The notes under the pieces: generated by a model | What the model was told of the DNA's origin: nothing | Database searches by the model: none | The model's input: the letters and a program-made list of their open reading frames with translations, nothing else | In this document: piece after piece, positions 8,459-19,878 of the stretch | Numbering within the stretch: position 1 is the stretch's first letter | Layout: every line of letters starts with the position of its first letter | Origin: Bacillota bacterium | Lineage (GTDB): Bacteria; Bacillota; Bacilli; Paenibacillales; Paenibacillaceae | Reading direction: 5' to 3' | Assembly: GCA_023391635.1 (NCBI GenBank) | Contig: JAEWAQ010000037.1 | Coordinates: 1-64,000, forward strand | DNA: 64,000 nucleotides | Program-made: the position numbers and the translations under genes

Positions 8459-9880
8459 TTATTCGTTCGGATATACCCCTTGCAGCAGCGGCTGCAAATC
8501 TTTCTCGAGCGCGTCCAGCGCTTCCTGCGCCGTCTTCTTGTTCGTCCAGATCAGGTCGAGCGCCGGCGCCAGCTTGGCATTGATATCCGGCCAGTTCTTC
8601 ACTGCCGTCGAAGGCGACTTGACCGCGTAACCGCGCGAATATTCGATGCCGGCCTTCAAGAACTCCGGCGGATGCGCGGGATTGTCCGTCCACGACTTGA
8701 TGGCCGCCTCTTCCGTGTAATACTTCTCTTCCGTCGGCATCCACAGCCCCGACTTGTACAGATCGACTTGCTCCGGATTGTTATGGTACAGATAAAATTG
8801 CAGCGCTTCGGCTGGATGCTTGGTCGTGTTGAAGACGACCGTCGTTCCGGCCAGAATGACCGTTTTCGGTTCCTTGAACTTCGGCAGCACGCCGATGCCC
8901 CAGTTCAGGTTCTTGTTGTTGGACATATCCAGCAGCGCCCACGTCCCGTCGATGACCATCGCCACTTTGCGGGTTTGCAGACGCACGTTGTTGTCCGGCA
9001 TGTTCTGCTGCTGGATCAAGTCCGGGGATACGTGCTCCTTGTGGATCAAGTCCTGCAGCTTCTGGAACACTTCGACGGATGCCGGTTCGTTAAGCGCGTA
9101 CTTCATGCCGGTCTCGTCGGTGATGCCGCCGCCGTTGCTCTCCAGGAACGGGCTCCACGAGCCGCGGTCTGAGCCGAATGAGAAGCCGTACTGCTCGATA
9201 TTTTTCGAATCGAAGCCGGCTTCGCCGGGGTGCTTGCCGCTCTTGTCCTTCGTCAGCTGCTTGGCGACCTCGACGAACTGATCCCACGTCCACGCCTGCT
9301 GCGGGTCCGTCGGCGGCAGAGGAATGTTCGCTTCCTCGAAAATCTCCTTATTGTAGAACAGAACCATGACCTCGAGCGCCGTGAAGTTCGCTACCGCCTT
9401 GCCCGGCTCCGAGTAGAGATAGGAGGCTTTCAGCTTGTTCTGCAGCTCAGGGTAACGGTCGTAGTATTGGCTGAAATCGAGCAGTTTGCCTTCGCTGCCC
9501 CACTTGTTCGTCAGGGCGTCGCCGAGATAGGCGACATCGGGGAGCTGGTTGGCCGCCATCAGCGTATTGATCTTCGTGTTGTAATCGCCCGGAACGTGCT
9601 CGCCCTTGACCGTAATGTTCGGGTGGGAGTCGTTGAAGGCTTCGATCATATGTTCCATCGCTTTCTTCTCGTCGTTGCTGCCCCAATACATGAAGGTAAG
9701 CTCGACCGGTTCCGACGGCGCGCTTGCCGATGATGCGCCCTTCGAGGGAGAATTGCCGCCGGCGGCCGGATCGCCGGACGACCCGGTCTTGCCGCTTCCT
9801 CCCGAATTGCAAGCCGTCATCGCCGCAAACACGAGAGTAAGTCCGATCGCAAGCCACCTGCGTCTGAATGCGAGAAGCAT
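8459..9880 (-). CDS. ABC transporter solute-binding lipoprotein
   Basis: A 473-residue extracellular binding protein of the family-1 (sugar) type. The signal peptide ends in MTACNS, a lipobox whose Cys would be lipidated, followed by a Gly/Ser/Pro-rich linker to about residue 55. The ATG at 9880 is chosen because AAAGGGG precedes it and the charged signal-peptide start MLLAFRRRW follows. It is the first gene of the run through two permeases, an Xaa-Pro peptidase, a DapA-family enzyme and a dehydrogenase. Its promoter region carries the 71-bp element also found before the GH127 gene at 15417, so it is probably controlled by the adjacent two-component system. Ligand unknown; an arabinosylated hydroxyproline peptide is my inference. 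Confidence 0.92.
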   Translation of the reverse strand: MLLAFRRRWLAIGLTLVFAAMTACNSGGSGKTGSSGDPAAGGNSPSKGASSASAPSEPVELTFMYWGSNDEKKAMEHMIEAFNDSHPNITVKGEHVPGDYNTKINTLMAANQLPDVAYLGDALTNKWGSEGKLLDFSQYYDRYPELQNKLKASYLYSEPGKAVANFTALEVMVLFYNKEIFEEANIPLPPTDPQQAWTWDQFVEVAKQLTKDKSGKHPGEAGFDSKNIEQYGFSFGSDRGSWSPFLESNGGGITDETGMKYALNEPASVEVFQKLQDLIHKEHVSPDLIQQQNMPDNNVRLQTRKVAMVIDGTWALLDMSNNKNLNWGIGVLPKFKEPKTVILAGTTVVFNTTKHPAEALQFYLYHNNPEQVDLYKSGLWMPTEEKYYTEEAAIKSWTDNPAHPPEFLKAGIEYSRGYAVKSPSTAVKNWPDINAKLAPALDLIWTNKKTAQEALDALEKDLQPLLQGVYPNE

Positions 9881-9920
9881 GTTGCGTTCCCCTTTCCATG
9901 GATGGTGTGGTCGTTTCCCC

Positions 9921-9991
9921 TCCATTATGAAGATTTCGCGCACGCCGCGAACTGGAATGCGTCCATGTCGGCTTTGATCGGGTACGATCTT
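9921..9991 (-). promoter_or_regulatory. Shared promoter element, copy A (importer operon)
   Basis: This 71-bp stretch aligns without gaps to 15475-15545, with about 60 identical positions. The most constant parts are TCCATTATGAAG, AACTGGAATG, TCCATGTCGGCTTTGAT and GGGTACGATCTT (plus-strand sense). Read on the minus strand it ends in CATAAT (9924-9929), a likely -10 box about 45 bp before the binding-protein ATG. No good -35 box is present, as expected for promoters activated by AraC-type response regulators, and the upstream half is probably the binding site. Confidence 0.7.
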
Positions 9992-10016
9992 TCGGGTGCG
10001 AAATATGTGAAAAATT

Positions 10017-11591
10017 TCAACTCAAATAGCGCTTTCGAAACTCCGTCGGCGTATGGCCCGTTTGCTTCTTGAAGGCGATGCTGAAATAGTTCGCGTCGCC
10101 GAAGCCGACGGCACTTGCGATATCCGCGACCTTGCGGACGGGGTCGAGCAGCAGCTCGCGGGCGCGATCGAACCGCAGGCGGGCCAAATATTCGGCGAAC
10201 GGCTCGCCCGTTACCTGCTTGAAGCGCGCGCTCAAATACTTGGGGCTCAGATGCAGATGCGCCGCCAGCTCGTTCAGCCCGATCTCTTCATGCAAGCGGT
10301 CGCGGATCCATTCCTTGGCTTCCTCGAACATGCGGGGAACGGCATGCTCCCGGGATATTCGGATCATCCGCCCGACCTGCACGAAGTAACTGCCAAGGAA
10401 GCGGACGATGTCTCCGGATGCGCTCGCGCGCTCCAATTGCAGCAGAGGGTCTTGCGGCAATGCGTCGGCCCGGGAAGCCAGCGGGCTGCTCCGCACGATT
10501 CGCATGACGAACAGCACGAGCTGAATGGCGGCCAGCTTCACCTGCCGTGCGGGCATGCCGGCAAGCGAAGCCGACCATTCCTGCAGAATGGCGAGCACGG
10601 GACCTTCGTTGCCGGCCCGAATTTCCGCCAGCAGCAGCAATTCCTTCTCGAGCATGGCGCGCCCTGCCGCTTCCATCAGCTGGATGCAGTCGAACGGGAT
10701 CATCTGGCCGCCGCCTACCCAGCCTTTGTATTCGGCGGCGATCTGCGCCTGCCGGTAAGCTTCGGCCAAGTCTTCGAGCCGCGCGGCCGGGCGGCTGATG
10801 CCGACCGTCGCCGAGACGTTCAAATATTGCTGCAGGACGCTGCGGATTCGGACGGCGGCATCCGTTGCCGTATACGATCCAGGCGATGTGAGCACGACCG
10901 CGGCCCGCGTACAGGAGACAGCGGCGCCAGTAGACGTCCAGGCGCTATCCGCCGCTTCGAATACCATCTTGCCGAAGGCGTAGCCGAACAATTGGCTGCC
11001 TTCCGGGCCAGATACCCGTTCGGGAATCTCGTCCAGGTCGCAGACCAGCACCGTATAGGGCGGAGACATCCCGGCAAGCGGCTGCTTCATCCGGCGAATG
11101 ACGGCGATCGTGTCCGCATAAGGACTTCGCTGCAGCAACAGGTCGATCAGCGCATGCTCCGCGGCGGCAATCCGCTCCCGCACCGTCGATCCCGGCGCCG
11201 CCGCTTCCGCCTTCCGGCGCCGAATGAGCGCTTCCGCCTTGCGCATGCCGGCTACCAATTCCTCGCGGCTGACCGGTTTGAGCAGGTAATCGACGGCGGA
11301 CAGTCCGAGCGCCTCGCGTATGTAAGCAACGGACTCATACCCGGTCAGAAACAGCAACGGTACATCCCGATCTTTGTTCCGGATCTCCCGCGCGACCTCC
11401 AGTCCGGATCGATCCGGCAGATTGATATCCAGAAGCACGATATCCGGCGCCAGCTCCTCGAACCGCCGCAGCGCCGTCGCGCCGTCCCCGGCTTCGGCGC
11501 AGATGTCGACGGGCAGCCCGGCATCGGCCAGCATATGCTTCAGGCCTTCCCGAATGTAGTATTCGTCATCCACGATCAGCAGTCGATGCAT
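10017..11591 (-). CDS. YesN-type response regulator (REC plus AraC HTH)
   Basis: A 524-residue DNA-binding response regulator. The receiver domain (1-120) has the acidic pair in VDDEYY, the phosphorylated Asp55 in VLLDINLP and Lys in LLKPVS. A middle region of unknown fold (about 140-400) leads to a C-terminal AraC/XylS pair of helix-turn-helix motifs ending TGHTPTEFRKRYL. The ATG at 11591 has AGGAGG eight bases upstream and overlaps the kinase gene by 26 bp, so the two are translationally coupled. It most likely activates the two copies of the 71-bp element flanking this gene pair. Confidence 0.93.
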   Translation of the reverse strand: MHRLLIVDDEYYIREGLKHMLADAGLPVDICAEAGDGATALRRFEELAPDIVLLDINLPDRSGLEVAREIRNKDRDVPLLFLTGYESVAYIREALGLSAVDYLLKPVSREELVAGMRKAEALIRRRKAEAAAPGSTVRERIAAAEHALIDLLLQRSPYADTIAVIRRMKQPLAGMSPPYTVLVCDLDEIPERVSGPEGSQLFGYAFGKMVFEAADSAWTSTGAAVSCTRAAVVLTSPGSYTATDAAVRIRSVLQQYLNVSATVGISRPAARLEDLAEAYRQAQIAAEYKGWVGGGQMIPFDCIQLMEAAGRAMLEKELLLLAEIRAGNEGPVLAILQEWSASLAGMPARQVKLAAIQLVLFVMRIVRSSPLASRADALPQDPLLQLERASASGDIVRFLGSYFVQVGRMIRISREHAVPRMFEEAKEWIRDRLHEEIGLNELAAHLHLSPKYLSARFKQVTGEPFAEYLARLRFDRARELLLDPVRKVADIASAVGFGDANYFSIAFKKQTGHTPTEFRKRYLS

Positions 11592-13389
11592 GGCCTTCCC
11601 CTCCTGGATCCCGGATCGTTCTGATCGGCACGGTAAGCGTGACTGTCGTGAACTTGCCCGGTTCGCTCGCCATCCGGATGCCGTACTGCGGACCGTAATG
11701 CCGCAGACGCGCGTGCACATTCTTCAAGCCGAAGCCGATGGACGCGCCGTTCGCCGTTCCGTCCAGCGCCTCCCGAATCGCCGCCAGCTTCTCAGGTGCA
11801 ATGCCGACGCCGTCGTCGCTGACCGTGAATTGCAATGTCCGATCCGCAAGCGCCGCCGTCAGCATGATATAGGCGGTTTGCGCGCGACCCTTCAAGCCGT
11901 GGTAGATCGCGTTCTCCACGAGCGGCTGCAGGATCAGCTTCGGGACGACGCAGCCGCGGATGTCGTCCTCCGCCTCGCAGATCCACTCGAACTTGCCCTG
12001 GAAGCGGAACTGCTGTACCTTCACGTATGCGCACACGTGGCCGACTTCGTCCTCCGCCGCGATTTCTTCGCTGCCTCCGCTCAGTGAGATGCGGAAAAAT
12101 TTACCCAACGCCCCGATCACCTCGGACATATCGCGCTGTTTGCTCGCCAGTGCCAGTCCGTTCAGCGATTCCAGCGTGTTGTACAGAAAATGCGGATTGA
12201 TCTGCGCTTGCAGCGCACGGAATTCCGCCTCCTTCCGGGACAGCAGCGCTTCGTAAATCTGGCTGTTCAGCGCTTCGTTCTCCTTCATCATCCGCAGGAA
12301 CCGATCGCCGATCTGGCCGACTTCGTCGCCCGTATCGAACTTGCCGATCGGCGAAGTCGCAGGACCGGTCAGGCTCATTAAACTTTTCAGCTTGCTGAGC
12401 GGACGGCGGATCGTGTCGCTGAGCCGGTACGCGATGATCCAGCCGGCCACCAGCACGATCAGGAAAATTTGCACGGTCCATCTGCCGATCTGTTTGGCGT
12501 CTTCGAGCAGGGCCGCGCCGTCCACGCGATAGAGCAGCGTCCACCCGTTGTAGTCCAGCGGCGCGTAGGTGATCATGGCCCTGCGTCCGTTCCAATCGAC
12601 CCAGCCCTTGTCCAGCGTCGGCATCCCTCGGGCTTGGCCCGCGACCTGCTTCAAGGCGTCCGGATCCTCGGCGGCATCTTCGGGCATCCGGTAGATCGGG
12701 CTGCCCTCTTCGTCGATTACCCATACTTGCGACTGCCGATCCGTCTTCAGGAAGGAAACGCCGCGGAAGAAGCTCGATTTCTCGATTTCCAGCAGCAGAA
12801 AGCCCAGATCGTCGTTATTGCCGTCCGTCTTGCGCAGCAGCTTGCCGACGTATAGGTGATCGTTGTCCTCCGCGGACGGAAACGGCGAGCCGTCGTGCCA
12901 GAGCAGCCGGTTGTCGGCGCGTAGACCGTCGTAATATCGCGTGGCTTCCGGCAACGTGGGAAAGCCGCCGAAGCGGATCGAAGCGTCTCCTTGGTAGAAG
13001 GAGCGCTTCGGCCCGCCGTCCGCGGCGTACACAAGCGAGGAAATGATGTATGGTTTCGTCTGGGTTTGCGAGCGAACGATCTTGATGAGCGCATCGGCGT
13101 CCCGCAAATATTCGTAATCGTCCGCCGCGGGCGCAGCCAATATTTCCTGCATCGCTGGGTTCCCCAGAATGGCGTTCGTCAAATCGTTCAAATCGGTAAT
13201 CGTGCCGTTCAGGAAATTCTCGCCCATCAGTCGCGACTGAATCGCATGTTCCTCCGCCTTGTTGCCGAGCGAATGCTCGGCGATCCGGTAGAAGATGACG
13301 CTGAGCGCGATCATGGGCACAACGGTGAGCAGCAGGGTTAGCATCAGAAATTTGCCGCGGATCGTCGTGATTCTCCAATGCCTGTGCAT
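11566..13389 (-). CDS. YesM-type sensor histidine kinase
   Basis: A 607-residue membrane sensor. One transmembrane helix near 15-35, an extracellular sensing domain (about 40-300), a second helix near 305-325, a HAMP linker, then the His_kinase domain with phospho-acceptor His400 in QINPHFLYN and an HATPase domain (LVENAIYHG and the DDGVGI box). The ATG at 13389 has GGGAGGAG upstream. It follows the GH127 gene by 72 bp and overlaps its response regulator. A sensor placed between a GH127 gene and an importer suggests it detects a released arabinoside or glycopeptide. Confidence 0.93.
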   Translation of the reverse strand: MHRHWRITTIRGKFLMLTLLLTVVPMIALSVIFYRIAEHSLGNKAEEHAIQSRLMGENFLNGTITDLNDLTNAILGNPAMQEILAAPAADDYEYLRDADALIKIVRSQTQTKPYIISSLVYAADGGPKRSFYQGDASIRFGGFPTLPEATRYYDGLRADNRLLWHDGSPFPSAEDNDHLYVGKLLRKTDGNNDDLGFLLLEIEKSSFFRGVSFLKTDRQSQVWVIDEEGSPIYRMPEDAAEDPDALKQVAGQARGMPTLDKGWVDWNGRRAMITYAPLDYNGWTLLYRVDGAALLEDAKQIGRWTVQIFLIVLVAGWIIAYRLSDTIRRPLSKLKSLMSLTGPATSPIGKFDTGDEVGQIGDRFLRMMKENEALNSQIYEALLSRKEAEFRALQAQINPHFLYNTLESLNGLALASKQRDMSEVIGALGKFFRISLSGGSEEIAAEDEVGHVCAYVKVQQFRFQGKFEWICEAEDDIRGCVVPKLILQPLVENAIYHGLKGRAQTAYIMLTAALADRTLQFTVSDDGVGIAPEKLAAIREALDGTANGASIGFGLKNVHARLRHYGPQYGIRMASEPGKFTTVTLTVPIRTIRDPGGEGHASTADRG

Positions 13390-13461
13390 GGCGCTCCTCC
13401 CGTCTGCCCCATGATCGCCAGCCAGCCGTCTGCCCGACCGTCCGCCCGACCGGTTATGCGG

Positions 13462-15417
<1,956 letters not shown>

Positions 15418-15420
15418 TGT

Positions 15421-15582
15421 CCGATTCTCCTTCAGCCGTTAATAGCCGTGCATAAAACACCACTTTCGTTCCCTTCCATTATGAAGCGCGTACGCATGCC
15501 CCGAACTGGAATGAATCCATGTCGGCTTTGATTGGGTACGATCTTATTGTTCGATTCTCCTTCTGCAATTGATAGTCGTACA
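15421..15582. repeat. Duplicated leader segments flanking promoter copy B
   Basis: The 32-bp segment 15421-15452, containing the GH127 ribosome binding site, recurs at 15551-15582 with 25 of 32 bases identical and equal length; part of it (CGATTAATAGCCGTACA) appears a third time at 15587-15603, over the last codons of the DUF5695-like gene. The 71-bp promoter element lies between the first two copies. This suggests the promoter arrived by a duplication or insertion that copied the translation start region. Confidence 0.7.
15475..15545 (-). promoter_or_regulatory. Shared promoter element, copy B (GH127-kinase-regulator)
   Basis: This copy matches the element at 9921-9991 over 71 ungapped bases. 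On the minus strand its CATAAT (15478-15483) would be the -10 box, about 60 bp before the GH127 start. Because the kinase and regulator follow GH127 closely in the same direction, this copy would make the system autoregulated. Confidence 0.7.
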
Positions 15583-15589
15583 CTTTCGA

Positions 15590-18500
15590 TTAATAGCCGT
15601 ACACCTTCCAGCTCTCGATGCCTGTCGAATAGCCGGATTTCGCGGTGATGTTCAGCCTGATCTTGTCCGTGCTGACCGGCGTGAATGTTGTAGAGTTGTA
15701 CTGATTGCCGAGAACGCCGAGGCCGGACGGGCTGCCTACGTTCGCCCAAGCGGAGCCATTCCAATACTGAATCGTGTACGAAGCCGGCAAGTCGATGCCC
15801 TGATCGTCGTCGAACCAATACACGTCGATCTTGTTGATCGTGTACGACTGGCTGAAATCGTACTGCACCCATTGCGTCGTGCCCGGATTGTCCCAGTTGC
15901 CGTAGACGGAGTGACCGCGATCGTTCGAGCTGGTAGGCGTGTAGCCGTCGTTCAAGCCGTCCAGGCTCTCCCAGGAGGAGACGAAAGATGTCGAAGCCGT
16001 TGCGACCGGCGCAATGTCGGAAGCGGCAGGCGTCCCTCCGTACAGCGCATTTATTTCCGAAGCGGACAACGCCCGGCTGTAAATTTTGAAGTCGTCGATC
16101 GCGCCGTTCAGATAAGGATCGGAAAATTGCGACCGGCCGATGTAATTCTGCGTCGTGTTGCCCAGACTCGACGGCTTCAGCGTCATGCTTGAATTACGCG
16201 CAACCTCGGCTCCGTCCACATACAGGATGCCGGTCGAGCCCGACAGCGTCACGGCGACATGCTTCCACACGCCTGTCGCGAGAGCCGTATTGACTCCGAT
16301 CTGCTGCTCGCTGCCGTTGCCGCCGGTCGTGATGGCGAAGCGCAGTCCCGGCGTTCCGCCCGCGTCGGCCGTCAGGAACATGTAGTTGGTCGTTCCCGTG
16401 CCGAAGTCGAAGATGCGCGCCCAGTCGCTGTTGCTGTTCACCTTCACCCAGGTGGCGATCGTAAAGTCGTTCAATCCGCTCACGATGCCGGACGGCAGGC
16501 TCGCATAGGCGTTCGAGCCGTTCAGCCCCAGCGCATTGCCGGCATGACCGGCCACCCAGGATGTTCCGCCCGTCAGAGCCGCGGTCTTGTCATTGCCGGA
16601 AGAATCGGCTGCGGTCGATCCGCTGGATTGGTTCATCTCGTAGAACGCGATCACTTCAGGGGTCGGCCCGGCGGGATTGACCGTCATCGTGACGGTATCC
16701 GTGGCGGTCAACGCGCCATCGCTTGCCGTCAGCTTGAACACGTAGGTTCCCGACACCGATACGGTTGCCGTCGTACTCAAGGCGCTTGCGCTTGCAATCG
16801 TCGCCGTGCCCGGCCCGCTTTGCAGACTCCAGGTCGTCGTCAACGTGCCGCTTGGCTGCCCGTCATCCGAGACCGTCCCGGCCAATGTAATGGATGAAGG
16901 CAAGGTGAACGAAGCATTCGCGCCCGCATCGACGACAGGCGCCGTATTCGCCGGCGGCGTGCCCTGCGTCAATTGGACGGTGTAAGTCGCTGCCGTGCCG
17001 ATGCTCAGGCTGACCGTCGCCGTTTGCCCGTTTACCGCCGTAACGCTGCCCGCGGACGCACCATTGATCAGCACGTTGTAAGAGCCTGGTGTCAGGCCGG
17101 TGAACGCAACCTTCGTCGTGTGTGCGGCGCCCGGCGTCGCGTTCTTCAGCGTGAAGCTGACGGCATTCCTGGCCTTTGCCACCGTTGCTGAAGTATACGT
17201 GTCACGCTCCAAAGCCATGCCCAGCTTCTGCGTGATCAGGTTCAGCTTCTGGAACACGCCGTCCTTCGGCGTCACGACGTAATTCCCGCCGCTCTCGGTC
17301 ACGTCGCAGCCGTAGCAGTACAGGCCGAAGATCGGGTCGACGGCAACGTCGGCGCTCAGAATCTTGATCGCGCCGAACAAGCCCAGGTCCGCTTCCCCGG
17401 ACATGCCCCGCCAGCCGTTGAATAGCGGGCCGCCGTCAAGGCCGAGGGCGCCGTTGTTGCCCTTCATGGCCTGATAGGTCCATGACACCGCGCCGATATC
17501 CGCCGGATCGGAGCTGATCTGCCCGGAATTGATCGCGCCGACGTTGGCGATCTTGGCGGCGTAAGAGAGCCGCTGCTCGGCTTCCGGCGACGACGAATGG
17601 TTGCGCACCCAGTCGTCCATGGCGTAGCCGGCCAGCGATGTTGTGTACTGGAACTGCCACCACGGCTCGCCGTTGATCGTGACCGGATCGGCGTAGTAGT
17701 ACCATACCGGCATCTTGCCCCGCGTCGCCCGCGTCTTCGTATTGATTTTGCCCTTGATCGTCGTGTTGTTGTTCATCTTGGCGAGTGTATAGACCGCTTC
17801 TTCGCCCGTATTGTCATAGTTGTATTCGGAGCCGTACGGGTACGTCGTGTTCTTGAAATTGTTGTACTTCGTCGCCATCTTGGCGATGATGTCATTGGCC
17901 TGCGACGTCAGACCCTCGTCCTGCAGCGCCTTGATGATCTCCGGCGTCGTCAGCTCGCCCATGAGGCCGGTGTTCCAGTTGTACGCAACCGGACCGTCGT
18001 AGAGCGCCTTCATGATGTTGTAAGCCCGCAGGAGATACGTGTTGCGCGGCTGGATGTAGCCGACCAGGTTCGGGTACAGCTTGGCGATCTTGTACATGCT
18101 GAAATACGTGTTGTAAATATGCGGATACGCGTAGCCGCGATAAGTCGGCGTCGTGTTCGTCCCTGCCATGAGGAAGTCCGGCACCAGATAATCGCTGTGG
18201 TGCCCGGCCATCAGGTTCGTCCAGATCGCCGTCTCGAGGTATTGGTCGAGCGCGGTCACCTCGGAGGCGACGGGCTTCTGCACGTTCTTCTCGGCAAGGA
18301 ACTGGGCATGCGTGTAGCCCCAGTCGTCCCCCCAGCCCCAATACCCGGCGAAATTGTTCCGCTTGGCGTTATTCTGCATCATCCAGTCGTCGAACACCTT
18401 GTCGCGAATGTCGCCCGGCAAGTTCCACTGCTGGTTGTTCACCATGAACGTCGCATGCCGCTGCAAGGCGTCGGCGATCGGCTCGATGGCGTAGAACTGC

Positions 18501-19666
18501 AGCACCGTCTTCTCGCCGCTTCCATAGGTAACGGTAATGTTGTTCGGTCCGAGCTGGTTCATCTTCAAGGAATACAGCTTATGATCCGTCCCGGAAGTGC
18601 CCAGCGGCGTAATCGTCGTGCTGCCGGGGTATTGCGCGGCAACGGATACGATCGTCTTGGACGTATGCAAGTCGAACTTGGCGGTCTGATCGGTCGGCAC
18701 GATCATGCCGGGCACGACGGTGACGTCGACCAGCCCTTCGCTGTACAACCGATCCTTCACCGCCTGGTCGCTCGTCGCCTTGACGAATTTGAAGGCATAC
18801 GTCTTGCTGGTCCCTGGCGCCAGCGTCAGACTCGTGTTCGGCAAATAGCCGCGATTCGTGCTCTTGATGACGTTGGAATGGATATAGTAGACGGACAACC
18901 CTTCGACCCAGCCGCCCTGGTCCCCCGCCCACTTGCTGCCGGGGTGATCCTGGACGCGCCAGTTGTCCATGTACTCGAATCCGGCCCCGGTCGAGGCGTC
19001 CGGCATGAGCACGAGCTGCGGCCCGATGCCGCTCGGACGCTGCACGGTGACGTAGGAGCTGTTATTGCCGATGAACGATTGCGTGACGACGCGGGTTTCG
19101 TAAATTTCTTCATTGCCGCCGCCTGTCCAGAATTCGTTGAACGGAAGCGGCAGTCCGAAATCCCCGATTTCCATCTGCTGGCTGCTCGTGTTCGTCACTT
19201 TGATTTGCCATTGCAAATAGTCGCTGACGAGCGAGTAGGATTCGTCCACCCGGAAGTTGCGAATCCCTTGGGCATTCGAAGAGTTCTGGTACGTAATGTT
19301 GACCGTGCTGCCCGATTGGCTCTGCGTTCTCGCATCGGCAGACTTGCTCGTCCACCCTTGCGTCCAGGCGCCGGTACCCAGCCGGTAGGTGAACATCAGC
19401 TCGCCCAGCCATTGATGATCGGACGTGTTCTGATTCGGCGCATTCGCCCCGTTCAACACGTATTCCGTCGGGAAATTGTCCCCGGTCAGCTTGAGCGACG
19501 AGATTTCCCCACTGGAGCCCGTCGTGACCTGGAAAGTGCCGTTGCTGAGCGAGTATGCCGCGGCAAGGCGCGGGCTTACGACACACAATAGAGCGCTTAC
19601 AACGAACGCTGAGGCGTACAGTGCGATTTTTCTGCCGCTCCATCCTGCTGCTAGTCCGTTCAACAT
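15590..19666 (-). CDS. Secreted DUF5695-like multidomain protein
   Basis: A 1358-residue exported protein. A signal peptide (hydrophobic run at about 14-37, ending AAAYS) is followed by a large domain (about 40-880) resembling proteins annotated DUF5695, rich in Trp, Tyr and Asn (GYWGWGDDWGYTHAQ, PWWQFQYTTSLAGYAMDDW), which suggests an alpha/alpha-barrel carbohydrate enzyme. A PKD/K319-like Ig domain (about 905-1000, APVVDAGANASFTLP), a LamG-type jelly-roll (about 1005-1200, LNDFTIATWVKV) and a C-terminal discoidin-like domain (WVQYDFSQSYTINKIDVYWFDD) complete it. ATG at 19666 has AAGGAGG upstream; a TTG just before is possible. It follows the second GH127 by 209 bp and probably shares its LacI control. 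Catalytic activity is not established. Confidence 0.85.
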   Translation of the reverse strand: MLNGLAAGWSGRKIALYASAFVVSALLCVVSPRLAAAYSLSNGTFQVTTGSSGEISSLKLTGDNFPTEYVLNGANAPNQNTSDHQWLGELMFTYRLGTGAWTQGWTSKSADARTQSQSGSTVNITYQNSSNAQGIRNFRVDESYSLVSDYLQWQIKVTNTSSQQMEIGDFGLPLPFNEFWTGGGNEEIYETRVVTQSFIGNNSSYVTVQRPSGIGPQLVLMPDASTGAGFEYMDNWRVQDHPGSKWAGDQGGWVEGLSVYYIHSNVIKSTNRGYLPNTSLTLAPGTSKTYAFKFVKATSDQAVKDRLYSEGLVDVTVVPGMIVPTDQTAKFDLHTSKTIVSVAAQYPGSTTITPLGTSGTDHKLYSLKMNQLGPNNITVTYGSGEKTVLQFYAIEPIADALQRHATFMVNNQQWNLPGDIRDKVFDDWMMQNNAKRNNFAGYWGWGDDWGYTHAQFLAEKNVQKPVASEVTALDQYLETAIWTNLMAGHHSDYLVPDFLMAGTNTTPTYRGYAYPHIYNTYFSMYKIAKLYPNLVGYIQPRNTYLLRAYNIMKALYDGPVAYNWNTGLMGELTTPEIIKALQDEGLTSQANDIIAKMATKYNNFKNTTYPYGSEYNYDNTGEEAVYTLAKMNNNTTIKGKINTKTRATRGKMPVWYYYADPVTINGEPWWQFQYTTSLAGYAMDDWVRNHSSSPEAEQRLSYAAKIANVGAINSGQISSDPADIGAVSWTYQAMKGNNGALGLDGGPLFNGWRGMSGEADLGLFGAIKILSADVAVDPIFGLYCYGCDVTESGGNYVVTPKDGVFQKLNLITQKLGMALERDTYTSATVAKARNAVSFTLKNATPGAAHTTKVAFTGLTPGSYNVLINGASAGSVTAVNGQTATVSLSIGTAATYTVQLTQGTPPANTAPVVDAGANASFTLPSSITLAGTVSDDGQPSGTLTTTWSLQSGPGTATIASASALSTTATVSVSGTYVFKLTASDGALTATDTVTMTVNPAGPTPEVIAFYEMNQSSGSTAADSSGNDKTAALTGGTSWVAGHAGNALGLNGSNAYASLPSGIVSGLNDFTIATWVKVNSNSDWARIFDFGTGTTNYMFLTADAGGTPGLRFAITTGGNGSEQQIGVNTALATGVWKHVAVTLSGSTGILYVDGAEVARNSSMTLKPSSLGNTTQNYIGRSQFSDPYLNGAIDDFKIYSRALSASEINALYGGTPAASDIAPVATASTSFVSSWESLDGLNDGYTPTSSNDRGHSVYGNWDNPGTTQWVQYDFSQSYTINKIDVYWFDDDQGIDLPASYTIQYWNGSAWANVGSPSGLGVLGNQYNSTTFTPVSTDKIRLNITAKSGYSTGIESWKVYGY

Positions 19667-19878
19667 CAATTACAACCTCCTTCAGTATAGGTGATAGCCC
19701 GCATGGTTTCCTCCATCTGGGTGCCCATTCTCTCTACCTGCGCCAACACGGCATTGCGCTGCATCACCTCCTTTCCGTCATTTCGCAATCGCCAAACAAC
19801 CCTGATCATCAGAGGAACGTGCTTGCGCCATCCGCCGGGAACAGGGTTGCCCACCTCTATGTTGTCGATTCCGACGGA

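Noticed and set aside
17597..19591. A 664-codon plus-strand open frame inside the DUF5695-like gene
   Set aside because: It is antisense to a protein with a signal peptide and recognisable domains; its own translation is Arg/Val/His-rich with no domain pattern.
19666..19854. A 62-codon minus-strand frame ending at the DUF5695-like start, with GGAAAGGAGG inside it
   Set aside because: The ribosome-like site lies only two bases from the internal ATG and the frame's own start lacks one; the predicted peptide has no signal or domain. A leader peptide cannot be fully excluded.
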